DNA of 64,000 nt from Prinia subflava (lineage: Eukaryota; Chordata; Aves; Passeriformes; Cisticolidae). The notes below the pieces were generated by a model. That model was not told the origin of the DNA and made no database searches. It worked only from the letters and a program-made list of their open reading frames with translations. The number at the start of each line of letters is the position of its first letter. Position 1 is the first letter of the stretch. The stretch lies in contig NC_086266.1 of NCBI RefSeq assembly GCF_021018805.1, forward strand, positions 8,742,001 through 8,806,000, written 5' to 3'. Below, piece by piece: positions 1 to 11,262 of this stretch. A program made the translations under genes and the position numbers.

Positions 1-1268
1 GGGAGGCCCACCAGGATGTGGGTGGGGACTACAAGAGTCCCAAAAGCTGGAGCCTGAGTATGGTGTGTTTGGAGGATGTGCATGAAGAGGGCTGCAAAGA
101 TGACTGGCTGCAGAGAAGTGAACTTGGTGGCTCAGACTTGTGTGGTTTCCCTCCAGGCAGGAGTTTTCCTGCAATTCAGTGGATCGGGACCCAAGCAAGG
201 TGAGTGGGACGTTCAGGTCACCCCAGGGGACTGTAAAGCAAAATTGGTCCTACTTCATGTGCTGGTCTGGTAGTGCCCTCACCTGGGGAGGCATGGCAAG
301 TCTCTGCACTCAGAAGGTGCCATGGGCACCTTGATGGAGTCATATACCACCTAGCTTGGTCACCAGGCCCCCTTCAGGAAGTCCACAGGACAACCTTCCC
401 TGTGTGTCCTTACCGCTCAGCTCTGCTCTTCCCAGGGTCTGTGACATACAGACAGTTCTTATGCTTCCCATCCTTCAGATGCATGTCAGGGGATTTCTGG
501 TCCTGTAGCCTACAGGAACAGCAGCTCAGCTCACTTTCCCACTTCCTGGCACTGCTCCTGTAGCTCTCTGCCCCCCAGGATCATTCATGCTCCCGGTCAC
601 AGACAGGATCAGCAAGCTGCCCTCTGAGTTGGGTGCATATTGGCTCACGATGCACTCTGAGTTGGGGTGGGGGGTTCTGTGCTTTCTCCTCATGGCATCA
701 CAACAAATGTGATGAGCCTGTATCCAGGATTTTTCATTCTGTTACATGAAATCTGGTAAGATTCTGGTTTTTCCCATCCTCTGTTTTCCAGAGCATGGAA
801 AACAGGTTAGATACAGATTTTTGTTAGGAGAAAATTCCCAGCTGGGTGGCATGCCCACTTGAAATGGATGATAGCTTCATCTCAGCTGTTTCCCAGTCGT
901 ATCCATGCCTGACAGATGGGGACTGGCAGACAGAGGTAATCAATGATCTCTGGATAATGCACCTTCAACCACTCCATGAGAAATGAGAGCCTCTGTTTTG
1001 TGGTCAGCCTCGTGATTAAACAATAGATGCTCAGGCTGCTCAGCATCCTGTCCCATTGTCCTCGAGAAAGTCCCAGTGTGATGTCCCACCCCACAAGATG
1101 AGAGGACACAAGAGACTGAGAAACATGGATCTCATGCCAAGACTTCACAGGGACTCTCCATGTGACACCTATGAAGCAAGCACCTATCGGAGCCCCAGCC
1201 TCAGTGCAGGTAGGGAAAGGCACAGAACAAGTTGTCCTGTCTCCTCTCCTCTGTGAATAACACCTCAG

Positions 1269-1296
1269 GATTTTAAGCTCCTGAAAGCTTAAAATC
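1269..1296. repeat. Perfect 11-bp inverted repeat
   Basis: The arm GATTTTAAGCT (1269-1279) is followed by the 6-nt loop CCTGAA and the exact reverse complement AGCTTAAAATC (1286-1296). It is a small hairpin in intergenic DNA with no gene attached to it. No function is implied. Confidence 0.85.
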
Positions 1297-2011
1297 TTCT
1301 TGTGCCTGTCAATCACTTCCCCACAGCCCTCAGGAAACGTGGTGCTCGGTAAGATAGGGCATGAGCTGCAGTCACAGCAAGAAGGGCCTGGCTGAGGTCA
1401 TCAGAGGGACCCATTTCTGCTGGATTTCTGAATTAAAGCATTCCAGGGGAAGAGAAGTAATTAGAAGCAATTCCATTTGGCTGATAGCATGGTAATTTGA
1501 AACTGAAGTCGGGGGAAAAAACAAGATCTCTAATGGGAACAGGAAAAACCTCAACACAGGAGAGCTGGGCCAGGTCCCAGCTGACACAGCCAGTGGCTGG
1601 GGGCTGCCTCTGTACCTGCTTTGGGAAGAGTGTGCACCACATCAGTGCTGTTCTCTCAGAAAAGCCATCTTTCATGGCCCTATCTCATGGATGGTGCTTT
1701 GGGACACTGGTGGACTGCCTCCAGCTCTGTCTGCCTTTTTTTCCAGAGAGCGAGGATGGGTATTTCCCTCTGCAATACTCCCCAGACCACAGCACCTGCT
1801 CTGAATTGTGCCGCTTTCCTGTTGCTGTGAAGCCCAGACTGATCTCTCCAGTCTGCAGGGGCTTGCTTGCCTGGATGCCCTCAGGAGTGTCCCATGGATG
1901 ATCCCAGCCAAGGAGTCTAGGATTCCATCAGCCACCTGGAGCTCACAGACACATCCTCCAGAAGGGGGAACTGCACGGCCAGCTTCTGGGATGAAGGGGA
2001 GAGGCTCCTCC

Positions 2012-2040
2012 GAATATTTGGCCAGAAAGGCCAAATATTC
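2012..2040. repeat. Perfect 12-bp inverted repeat, 5-nt loop
   Basis: GAATATTTGGCC (2012-2023) is followed by the loop AGAAA and the exact reverse complement GGCCAAATATTC (2029-2040). The flanks are not complementary, so the stem ends sharply. It lies about 600 bp beyond the inferred end of the CLIC2 transcript. Confidence 0.9.
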
Positions 2041-2639
2041 CTCCAGCAAGGAAGCTCTTGGCAGCAGAGGATAAGCCTTGTCACTGGCTGAGTCCTGTCT
2101 CCAGGGCCCAGAGCATACACTGAGAATCAGCTTGGGATGCCCAGATGCCCAAAGGTTTTGCCACTGCCCTCTTGCTGCCATGAGATGTGAAATGAGCAGA
2201 CACATGCTAGCCCTCAGGGAGGAAGATCATGCAAGAAGGAAGCATAGATCCATGTGTTTTGTCCAAACCTCATGTTCTCTTCTGATCAACCTCCAAACCC
2301 CACCAGAGCCAGGGTTAACCTGCCCAACTTTCCACAGCACTTCCCCCTGACAGAACACAGCCACAGTGAACAGCAGAGCTTCTGAAAAGCAACACCTTGT
2401 GCTGGACAGCAAGGAGAAGTGCCAAGTCCTGCCTCCAGGGAGGAACAACCCCAGGCACCAGGACATGTTGGGCTGACTGTGAGCCAGTGATCCAGGCCAG
2501 CAGAGACTGCAGCTACAGCTTCACTTCTGCTAAATCTCAGAGAAGTTTCCACTGCAGGAAAGCCCCCTCCACTCCAGAGCACCCTCTAGGCCAACAGCCA
2601 TGGCACCTGGCTGACAACACACCAGAAAAGCATATTAAA

Positions 2640-4064
2640 ACATAGTTTATTGATGTTCTTAGTTTATAAAAAATAACAAACCAAAACCCATTAGTAACAA
2701 ATCCAGTCCCCAAACCTGGCACTATCTGAGACAGGCTTGTGAGGACACACCTTTAGTGCAAAGAGGAAAGTGGCAGTGAGGGCTGAGAGGGCTCTGCTCA
2801 ATTCAGTTCCCACAGAACCCACCACGCCCACTGTACAGTATTGATTTGACTTGGGGCTGGTTAAGGAGGGCTGGCCGAATTCCCAAGCTCTGGTGGGAGT
2901 CCTGGGGGAGCTGAAGGCATCAGAGGGGGAACATAGGATGTCATGGCTGTGTAGAGCAGCTTTGATGCCTCATGTCAGCGACACAGGACGTGAGGGCATC
3001 AGTGACACAGGATGTGAGGGCAAGCTGAGCCAAGGGGCACTGCCTACACCTTTTCCAAACTGCTGCTGTCGTTTTTCCTGGGCTTTCCAGTGTGGAAACT
3101 AAACATGTGCACTACCCTGTGGCTGCTCCCAGCCTCAGGTGCCAGAGGTGTTGGTGGGAACTAGGGGCATATGGAGCTAGAGCTTGGCTGCACCCTCTGC
3201 AGAGTCCTGCAAGGCACAGAGGCTTCTGAGCTGGGAGCAGCCACACGGGACCTTGCAGCCGGCAGCACGCAGTCCTGGGCACTGGCAATCGTGGGAGGGA
3301 TGCCCTGATCCTCAGCCCTTTATCCTCAGGCCCTTTGCAGGTCCCCTGACCCTTTGTTTCCTCCCATAGCTGGTCCTGGCACTGTTGCACCAGGCATGAC
3401 CCCCAGCACTCACCTACCTCCACGTCCTATGGGGAGACAGACCCATATCTCAGCCCTCAAGAGTGAGCACAATTTTTCACTGCAATGAGCTGCCAGGGCA
3501 GAGCCTTTCCATATCTTCAGAGGGAGCTGATGTCTTGGAAGAGGGCTGCCCAAATGCCAGCCCCAGGTGCTGACCAGGTTGGCAACAGGTGAATGCAAAC
3601 AGCTCCAGCCCGGCGGAAGCACTGGGATCCCACAACAAGCATACGATAGCTGGGACCACACAGGGCTGCCAGATGGGGATGGGAAGGCTGGGATGGCCTA
3701 GGCATTTGTGGGTCTCATCTCTTCCATGAAAGCACCACTGCAGGAGGCTAGTGCTCGGCTTTTCCTATGACACAAAGTCATAGGCTGTGAGAAATGTTTT
3801 CGGGGAGTTGGGATGCAGCTACATCCAGATGGGAGCAGTGTGTACATGTGGTCAGCACTGCTGGTGTGCAGGGGTTGCAGCCAGCAGAAGGGAAGGAGGA
3901 GGCAGTGGCAGGGGCTGTGAAGCAAGGTGCTGTTTCTGAAAGGCAGGAGCTAGCAATGCTGTAAACCCTCTCCAATCTCTCCATTGGCTGGTTTTGGTTG
4001 TGTCAGGACTGCAGAGTCGGAGGGCTCAGCCATGGCAATGCCACCAGCCCACCCTACCCTATGG
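2640..4064 (-). other. CLIC2: Inferred 3'-untranslated region of CLIC2
   Basis: The stretch between the CLIC2 stop codon (4065-4067) and the minus-strand AATAAA at 2646-2651 contains no other gene. A 24-bp near-exact tandem duplication (about 2974-3023, CAGYGACACAGGAYGTGAGGG) lies inside it. The limits are inferred. Confidence 0.55.
2646..2651 (-). terminator. CLIC2: Poly(A) signal, probably of CLIC2
   Basis: TTTATT on the plus strand reads AATAAA on the minus strand. It lies about 1.4 kb past the CLIC2 stop codon, which is plausible for the 3'-untranslated region. It is the first canonical signal I noticed downstream; transcript data would be needed to prove it is used. Confidence 0.6.
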
Positions 4065-7000
4065 TTAGGTCATCTTCCTGGCAATGCTGGCATAGGTGTG
4101 CTCGATCTCCTCGTCTGCAGGACAGGTGTGATTGAACTCATCACAGGCATAGGCGTTGTTGAGGTAGCGCCAGACACCTGTCATGTCCTCTGGGATTTCG
4201 AAGTCACGATACTTTTTGGCTGCAATCTAGAGGAGAGTGAAGGAGGAGGAGGCTGAAACTTCCAATACCTGGGGGGGGACTCACTCTCTGGCTTTGGCAG
4301 GGGTACTCTCTGTCCACTCCTCTTGGAGTGCTCCCCTACACTGGCCCTGGGAGCCAGTGCCATTACCTTGATGATATGCAATTTGGGCAGGAGGTTGCAA
4401 TCAGCCAGAGTCAGATGGTCTCCATCCAGGAATTTCCTCTTGGAGATGGTGATGTCCTCCACACTGTCCTGGTCAATCTCCTCTGGGAGAGGAGTGTTCA
4501 GGTAGACATCCAGGCGCTGAAATTCTCGCAGCAGAGCCTTCTCAAAATCTGGGAGGATGGGAAACCAAGAGTAGTGAGTGTGTGCCCAGGGCTCCCAAGC
4601 AAGCTCTAGGCTGGGCTGGGCTGGCTGAGCCTCCCACAGGTTTTGCAGAGAGGGAAAACGCCCTCAGGGCCACATTATCGGGACACAACATTGACCCTGG
4701 CCAGTCTCTGTTCCCAGGGGACTACAGCACCCCATACTCTGCTGTTATCCCTGTGGAAGGAGCAGAGAACTGCCTTTATCCTTCCCCTCTGCCCCTCCAC
4801 TTCCCAAGGGGACTTTGGAGACGCAGGCAGCAGGAACCTTTATCTGATGGCAGGATTTGCCAACAGGCAAAAGCATTTCTCCTGCTGCAGCATAGTTGAC
4901 TAGAGTCCAGCAACCCACAGTCCTTACTGATATTTGCTTCTTTGCGTGGGTTCTTGATGTATGCTGAGAACTTGGCAAAGATGTCACTGCCCACATCAAA
5001 GGATTCCTTGTACTTGGGGCTCAAGTGTGGATACCTTGAAAAAGACACTTATGTCAGTGCAGGCAGGGATGGAGCAGCGATGGAGCAGGGATGCAGCAGT
5101 GTCAGTTCCTGGGCCGTAGAGCCCAGGGCTGGTACTGGAGGATGCAGGGGATATTCAGCTGGCTGTGGGAGAATCATGATGATGTGAATTACTGCAGCTG
5201 CCATCCTGTGAGCTGTCTTCTATCCTGGGTGTTTGCCAGGAGATAATCTCAGGACATATACTCCACAGTTTGGGGACACTGGTGGCAGTGGAGCCCCAGA
5301 GCAGAGCTCTGCCTGCAGGCAGTTCTGGCCCAGCCCAGAGGATGCACACAGGCTCAGAGGGGGTCTCAGGAAGCCAAAAGCTCCCATGATTTCCTCAGGA
5401 ACTGTCTTCTGTTTGCTGATATGTTCCAGGTTGTGCTGCAAGGGCAGGCACATTCAAGGAGGTAGGTGATAAATGCATTTGAGCTTCCTCTTCTGCCGCA
5501 GTTGGGGGGGCTCCAGCCACATAGGGCATGGGGGAGGCTGGTTTGGAGGGCTGCCCACTCAGGGAAGACCACCCCCCAGCCACCCTATGGGCCACCTGCA
5601 TTGCTGTTGTCAAGCAAGAGCATTTGCTTTCACTCACCTGAGTGCACTGAATATAAACAAGCAAAGGGGTCTCACATTCCCCTCCACCTCAACACCAGCT
5701 GCTGCACCCAGTCGCAAACCCACCATTGCCAGGGTCCCTGCAGGGACCTTCCCATGTTCCACCTCTGCCCCCAGAGTGGGAATGCAATGGCTGGTGCATT
5801 TCCTCCCATTGTTTTCCATTCCTGTTGTCCCCATGTCCTCCCTGGTGGACCCAGCCCCTCAGCATTGAAGGCCCTGCCTTGCAGAGCAGGCTCAGGGGCT
5901 GAGGGGGCATCTGCCTGCTTGGGCTGCCCTGGGGCATCTCCTGGCACCCTGCCTTGGTTTCCCAATCTGCCAAGTCATGGACAACACTGTGACAGGCCCT
6001 GAAATGGGGAAGGAGTGAGTTTGCAGTTACGTGGGTGGACCCAGGGTCTGCTCCAGGAACTCCTCAATCTTGATGAAGTCTGTTTTCAGCTCCTTGTTGA
6101 ACAGCAAGAAGGGTGGGTTGGTGCCCGGCGCTAAATCTTTCAACTCTTCGGGTTTCCTGGAGCAGAGAAAACAAGCTGGCTCAGAGCCTGTAGCACCTCT
6201 GCCTCCACCAGCCCCCAAGGAAACTGGCCATGACAGAGGTGGGGGCTAGGAGGGGGCACAGAACCAGAAACATTCCCAGCTCTGCTGGCTTCAGGAAGCT
6301 GGCAAGTGCTCCCCAGCCTCTGGATCTGCCCAGTGGTGCCTTCAAGTCACCCTCACATCCAGCAGGACAGGGAGTCCCTGGGCCATGCACTTTGGCGGGT
6401 GGCCCAAGCCCGTGCTGGCCCACACTTGCACCCCAACTGGGGTGTGCAGTTTGTGGTCAACAATTGTCCCTGTGCAGTGACACACTGGCTACAGAGCAGG
6501 CAGGGGGAAAAAGTGCTGACGGGGGAACTGAGCAGGGTGTGTCTCTGGCCCAGGGTTTCAGTGCCACCTCACCTGGTCATGTCCACTGTGGTAACATTGA
6601 ACTTGACGCCTTTGAGCCAGAGCACCATGAAGAGGCGCTGGCAGAAGGGGCAGTTTCCGATGTTTTCTCCATCCAGACCAGCCTGCCAGGAAAGTAGAAT
6701 AATGAGGATTTAACCTTTCCACAGACAGGATGCCTGTAGCTGAAGAGCCACTGGGCACAGCACGCTGCAGGGAGCCCTTCCCAACTCCAGAGGGGCTCAG
6801 CTGTAGGACCCACCCTGAGCCATGGCCCTGAGAGCCACTGGAAAGAACATAAGAGCATACTCAGGATGCCAGGGATTGGATCCTTCCCAGAAATGTGAGA
6901 TAAAGCCAGGAGGAAGTGGAGGAGGAGGCAGGGGGAGAAGGTGATTGTTAATGGATGGGGAGGAAGGGAGGGTTCACTTGGCCAGGAGGCCAGGCTGGAG

Positions 7001-10000
7001 AGGGTGGGAGAAGGGAAATGATCTCATGTTTGCCAGGAAAAGAGCAGTTTGTTTTCATGTGCTGTTATGTCTGCCTCCGGTCTTGTGTGTTTTTAATGAA
7101 CCCAGGCACAACGAACCCAGGCACGATGTCCCCAGGCCAAGAACCACCCTGCAGCATGCCCCAGGCTGGGCACAGGAGGGTTGTGCCAAAGAGAATTTGT
7201 GCTAGCATCCCACACAGCCTTGGGAGAAAACAGAGGTGACTGTCAGCTGCTAAAGGAACCCCTTGCAGCCCCTCTCCGTGAGCACAGCCACAGGCAGAGT
7301 GAAGCACATTTCTTTGCTATGTAGCAACTGGAAATATCCTTTGCAGAAATGACTGGAACACCTTATGAGGAGTTTGGCAAGAGGATATGGCAGGTTTCTC
7401 TGTTCATAAAAACTGGTTGAGATGTTGCTGTGAGAGGAAAGTTGTGGTGTGGTAAGAGGTAAAATGGCTCACAGGAAACTCAGCTTCTTTAAGAGAATTA
7501 CCAAGGTTCCTAAGCTGCACATGAACCGTAGTGCTCCAGCTCATGTGGCCACCCTGCTCTGGCAGCGAGGAGCAGTACAGCTCATGCCAGCCCCATCACA
7601 GAGGGATGCTGTTCCCATGGAGCAGCATGTGGTGGGACATGAGCCTTAGTGGGACAGGTCTGTGCAAAGCCTTGATATCTGATAGTGAGCTGAAGTCCTG
7701 AGGCTAAGCAGCAGGGTGAGATTTAAGAGGATCTGGCAGAGTTAAGTAGCAGCAAAAACCTCCAGGGTGAGCAGCTAGATGTGGCTCCAGAGCTCATACC
7801 TCTTTTGAGACCCAAAGACAGGATGGCTGAGGAGGCAGACACCTGTGCCTGGTTCTCCTGGGTGGAGGTAGGTGCTACAAGTCACCATAGATGCCCAAAA
7901 ACCTGTGGAGTCTGGAGTGCTCAGCTTCTCCAGGAAGATAACACTCATGTCAAACTCACCCTAAGGAGGACTGTAAAAGGATTAAAACAACCCCCAATAC
8001 TCCCAATAGTAAGCTGGAGCAGAGGGTCTGTTTTTCCGTCATGCCAAGATCTTTTAGTCTTTCCAGAGGAAAGAAAATTACTTTTAACAAGTACTTTTTA
8101 TGCTCAGCTGTCATTAAATTATGTAATGAAATCTGAGGAAGGAAATGGGAACTGAGAAACATTGATTCCCTAGGATGTGCCCAACAGTGAAGCTGAATCT
8201 ACACATGAGACTGGTCAGTGTCTATTAATAGCAAATGCTCCCAGAGGGGCCTACAGCTCAGGAACATCCTGTGTCATTAATAGCAAATGGGGCTTCTTTG
8301 GAAAGCAATGAAACTGGGTCTCTGACTTCCCTTGAAGGAGCTGGAGGAAAGAGTCAGAGAACAGCCTCAAGGGCAGCCCATGGGCGAGAGTGCAGGGCGT
8401 CTCTGCTCCCCCTCCCCAGCACCTCTGACATCTATGGCCATTCTTTGGAACATCTCCAGAATCAACAGCTCAGCAAGAGTTTTGTGGCTGCCTAGCATGA
8501 GGACCAGTGCTTTCCTCTCTGCTCTCCCTGCCAGCTGCACTCTCTTCTACTTCCCTGGCCTGGCACAAGGCTGGGAATGAGAGGAGTTAATTTGTCCTGT
8601 TGTCCCCCCAGGAGCTGTTGTGCTGAGCCATGGCAGCACATAACTCTGGTGGAGCTGTATCGGGACAATGGTGAGGGGAGCGTTGCCCCTCACTCGGGCT
8701 GCTCTGGGCATAGACTCTGATCACCTGCTTCAGGTTTTTCATGCTTGTCTGGTAGATCCAGTCCCTGAGCTGTCCAAGCTGGACTTCCCCCTTATCTTTA
8801 AAAATAGAGAGGTGGGGAATTTTGGACTAAAGTGAAAAGAATATCAGGATGGCCTTTGCAGGGAGAAAGAATCAGGCCCCTACCAGGATGCTCACAGACA
8901 AAATCTTTATCTGGAGGAATTGGAGGGGAACTCCACCAGCGCCAGGGCACTGCTGGGGGAGCATCAGGCTCTGGAAGGGCCTTGCTGGCAACCAGTGGTG
9001 GTGGGGTGAGCCTCAGGGAGCCAGAAGCCCTAAGGGGAGACTTGCAGCCATGTGCCCTCCCTTCCTGGCAAACGCAGAGCAGCACAGAATGGGGGCAGCC
9101 ATTGCTCTTAACTTCCTTCCCCGAAGTGCCTCTGCTGCTCCTCCCGCTGCAGCAGGAACTGGGGTGGGGGCACAGACTGACAATCCTCAATCATTTGCCC
9201 TCAGATGATAGATAAACCCAGTGTGGACTAGCACAGAATCTCTAGGAGAGTTGCAGGCTTTTAGCCCCAACTTTCTGAGGCATCACTAGGCTGCACAGGG
9301 TATTGAAACCCCAAAGCTACCGGCAGTTCCTGTGGTTTCCCCGTGGTGAAACAACCTCAAATGCAGTGGGGCCAGCTTGAGGCACTGCTAAATATTCAGT
9401 CCCCCTGGGACCTGCCACAGCTCCTACAGCCACCCTGAGAGCCAGGAAGCAGCTAAATGCCTGGTGGAGCTGCAGAGCAGAGCCTGCTCCCAGGCGGGGA
9501 GACCCTCGCAGCAGGCAAGAGGATACCCTTGCCAGGGATGTGGCAAGGTGAGAAACTGCCAGCCCCTTGGGAACCACCCACCCCAACCTCAGGGAAAAGC
9601 AGGAGTTGCTCTGAGTCCTGTCCATCCTTACCACGGTAACTCCAGCATTTGACAAAGTGAAAGTCAGGCAGGGTGCCATGCCATGCCATGCCATGCCATG
9701 CCATGCCATGCCATGCCATGCCATGCCATGCCATGCCATGCCATGCCATGCCATGCCATGCCATGCCATGCCATGCTGTACCAGTAGGCACTTGTGGGAG
9801 CACTAGCTTCCCCCATGATTTATAGCTGTCACTGCTCACAGCAACAGCTGTGTCTGTGGTGTTCCCAGCCTGGGGAGGTGCTGATGGCACAGGAAGGTGC
9901 CTGCCAGCAGCTAGAGCCACCATGTCTTTGGTAAAGCTGGGTCCTGAGTGCTGGGAAGGGGAGGCACAGCATCAACTTTTCTGTGCACAAACAAGCCAGA

Positions 10001-11262
10001 ACGGTTTTTTCACGCTAAATTACAACACAGGGGAAGTCCTGACAATGCTGCTGGTTTTCTGTTTCACTTCCCTATGAAAATCCCCTAGAACGTGCTGCTG
10101 CCATTACAGTCACCTAATGTATTTTCTTTTTCAGCCATCCCAGGGAGACTTGTTAAGCAGAGAATTCAAGACTCAGATTACTTTTACCAGGAGAACACTT
10201 GTCTGAATTCTCCTTAGCCAAGCTCAGTGTCCAGCAAGAAGTGCTGTGCGTACAATTTTGGCAAGGGGATGAGAGAGATCTCTCTGGGGAAGGCTCAGGT
10301 AATCCTTTCTAGCAAGTATGTCTAACTGCCACCCAAGGAAGGCACCATTCAGTGCCTAGAACTGTTAGGTGCCTGTGCCAGGGAAGCCAGTGCCTCTGAC
10401 CCAGTCATTTTGGGCACTGAACTGCCCCAGGAGGGGGGAGATGAAGCCCATGGATCTGAGTGGCTACAGAGAAACCACCCTTAAAACCTCCATGAGGTGG
10501 CACAGAGGGGCATTGCCGCCTAGTCATTGTCACTTGACAGCATGTCCCAGGGCTCCCCTGGCATTGCTGTGGACAAACACAGTTACCAGCCACCAGCTTT
10601 GGCTCCTCTCTTTTTGCACCACCCATGGCTGCTGAAGATATTTTGAACTTGAGTGTTAAAATATTGCAAGGAAAGGATTCAGAAAATTGCTTAACAGGGG
10701 AAAAAACAGAAACCATTTCCAGCAAATACCCCTCTGTGATGCCACCCCATTTCGCCCACACGTGGACTCCTGCACCAGTTCCCCAAGCCATCCATGCTCA
10801 TTTCATAACCCTGCTCTCAGAAGAAGCTGAAGTGGCTGCTCCCAGCCCTCCTGCTTGCTGTTTCCAGGCTGGGGCTTGTCTTATGTGGGTTTTGACAGGC
10901 ATGCATGTTCCCACTCCTTCATCATGCTGCTGCCAGCAGTGCCACTTCTCCAGGGTGCACAGCCATCACAAGACCAGGGCATGTTTCAGAATGCTGGGTG
11001 TGACACCCCACAGTCCCCACACCACCGCGTGGTCCCCCAATTTGGGCAACTGTTTAGCCAGTCTTTGTGGCGAGTGACACTGAAATTGGCAACCATCTCC
11101 ATCCTCACAATACATGAAGACACCCAATGAAGTTCCACCACATGCACCCAGCTGGATCTTGGTGAGGGTGAGCCAAAGAGCCACTGCCCCCCGCCCCTGC
11201 AGACCCACCTTCACAAACAGCTCGATCTCAGGCTCCTTGGTGGTGTGCTGCTGACTGTCCAT
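4065..11262 (-). CDS. CLIC2: Chloride intracellular channel protein 2 (CLIC2), six coding exons
   Basis: CLIC2 is a soluble glutathione-transferase-fold protein that can insert in membranes and is known to modulate ryanodine receptors. Coding exons, in transcript order, are 11262-11209, 6682-6573, 6156-6031, 5034-4928, 4548-4367 and 4226-4065. Exons 2 to 5 have lengths 110, 126, 107 and 182, the conserved CLIC set. All junctions are GT-AG and phases agree, giving 246 residues (human CLIC2 has 247). Exon 1 begins [18 protein letters not shown]. The glutaredoxin-like CPFC motif is at residues 29-32, followed by the hydrophobic LFMVLWLKG segment. [17 protein letters not shown] and the end [19 protein letters not shown] fit CLIC2 better than CLIC1, 3, 4 or 5. 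Intron 1 (6683-11208) holds a CCATG array. The EVA1C-like gene lies head to head 2.3 kb away. The start is the first ATG that yields the CLIC N-terminus. Confidence 0.95.
9676..9775. repeat. Perfect (CCATG)20 microsatellite in CLIC2 intron 1
   Basis: Twenty uninterrupted copies of CCATG fill exactly 100 bp. The unit length is not a multiple of three and contains no stop in any phase, so both strands stay open; the minus strand reads as repeats of MAWHG. It is intronic in CLIC2 and is unlikely to be translated. Confidence 0.97.

Larger units (their letters stand above)
1..2640. other. No recognisable gene (downstream flank of CLIC2)
   Basis: I see no open frame here with a recognisable domain, splice-consistent exon or codon pattern; the frames present are short and overlap on both strands. 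Two short perfect inverted repeats (1269-1296 and 2012-2040) are listed separately. The 3' end of the minus-strand gene CLIC2 probably lies just beyond the right edge of this stretch. Confidence 0.6.

Noticed and set aside
1672..2205. 177-codon minus-strand frame downstream of CLIC2
   Set aside because: No recognisable domain, several equally long overlapping frames on the other strand, and no splice-supported neighbours.
9317..9923. Two minus-strand frames containing MAWHG repeats
   Set aside because: They exist only because the CCATG pentamer has no stop in any phase. They lie in CLIC2 intron 1 with no start or splice support.
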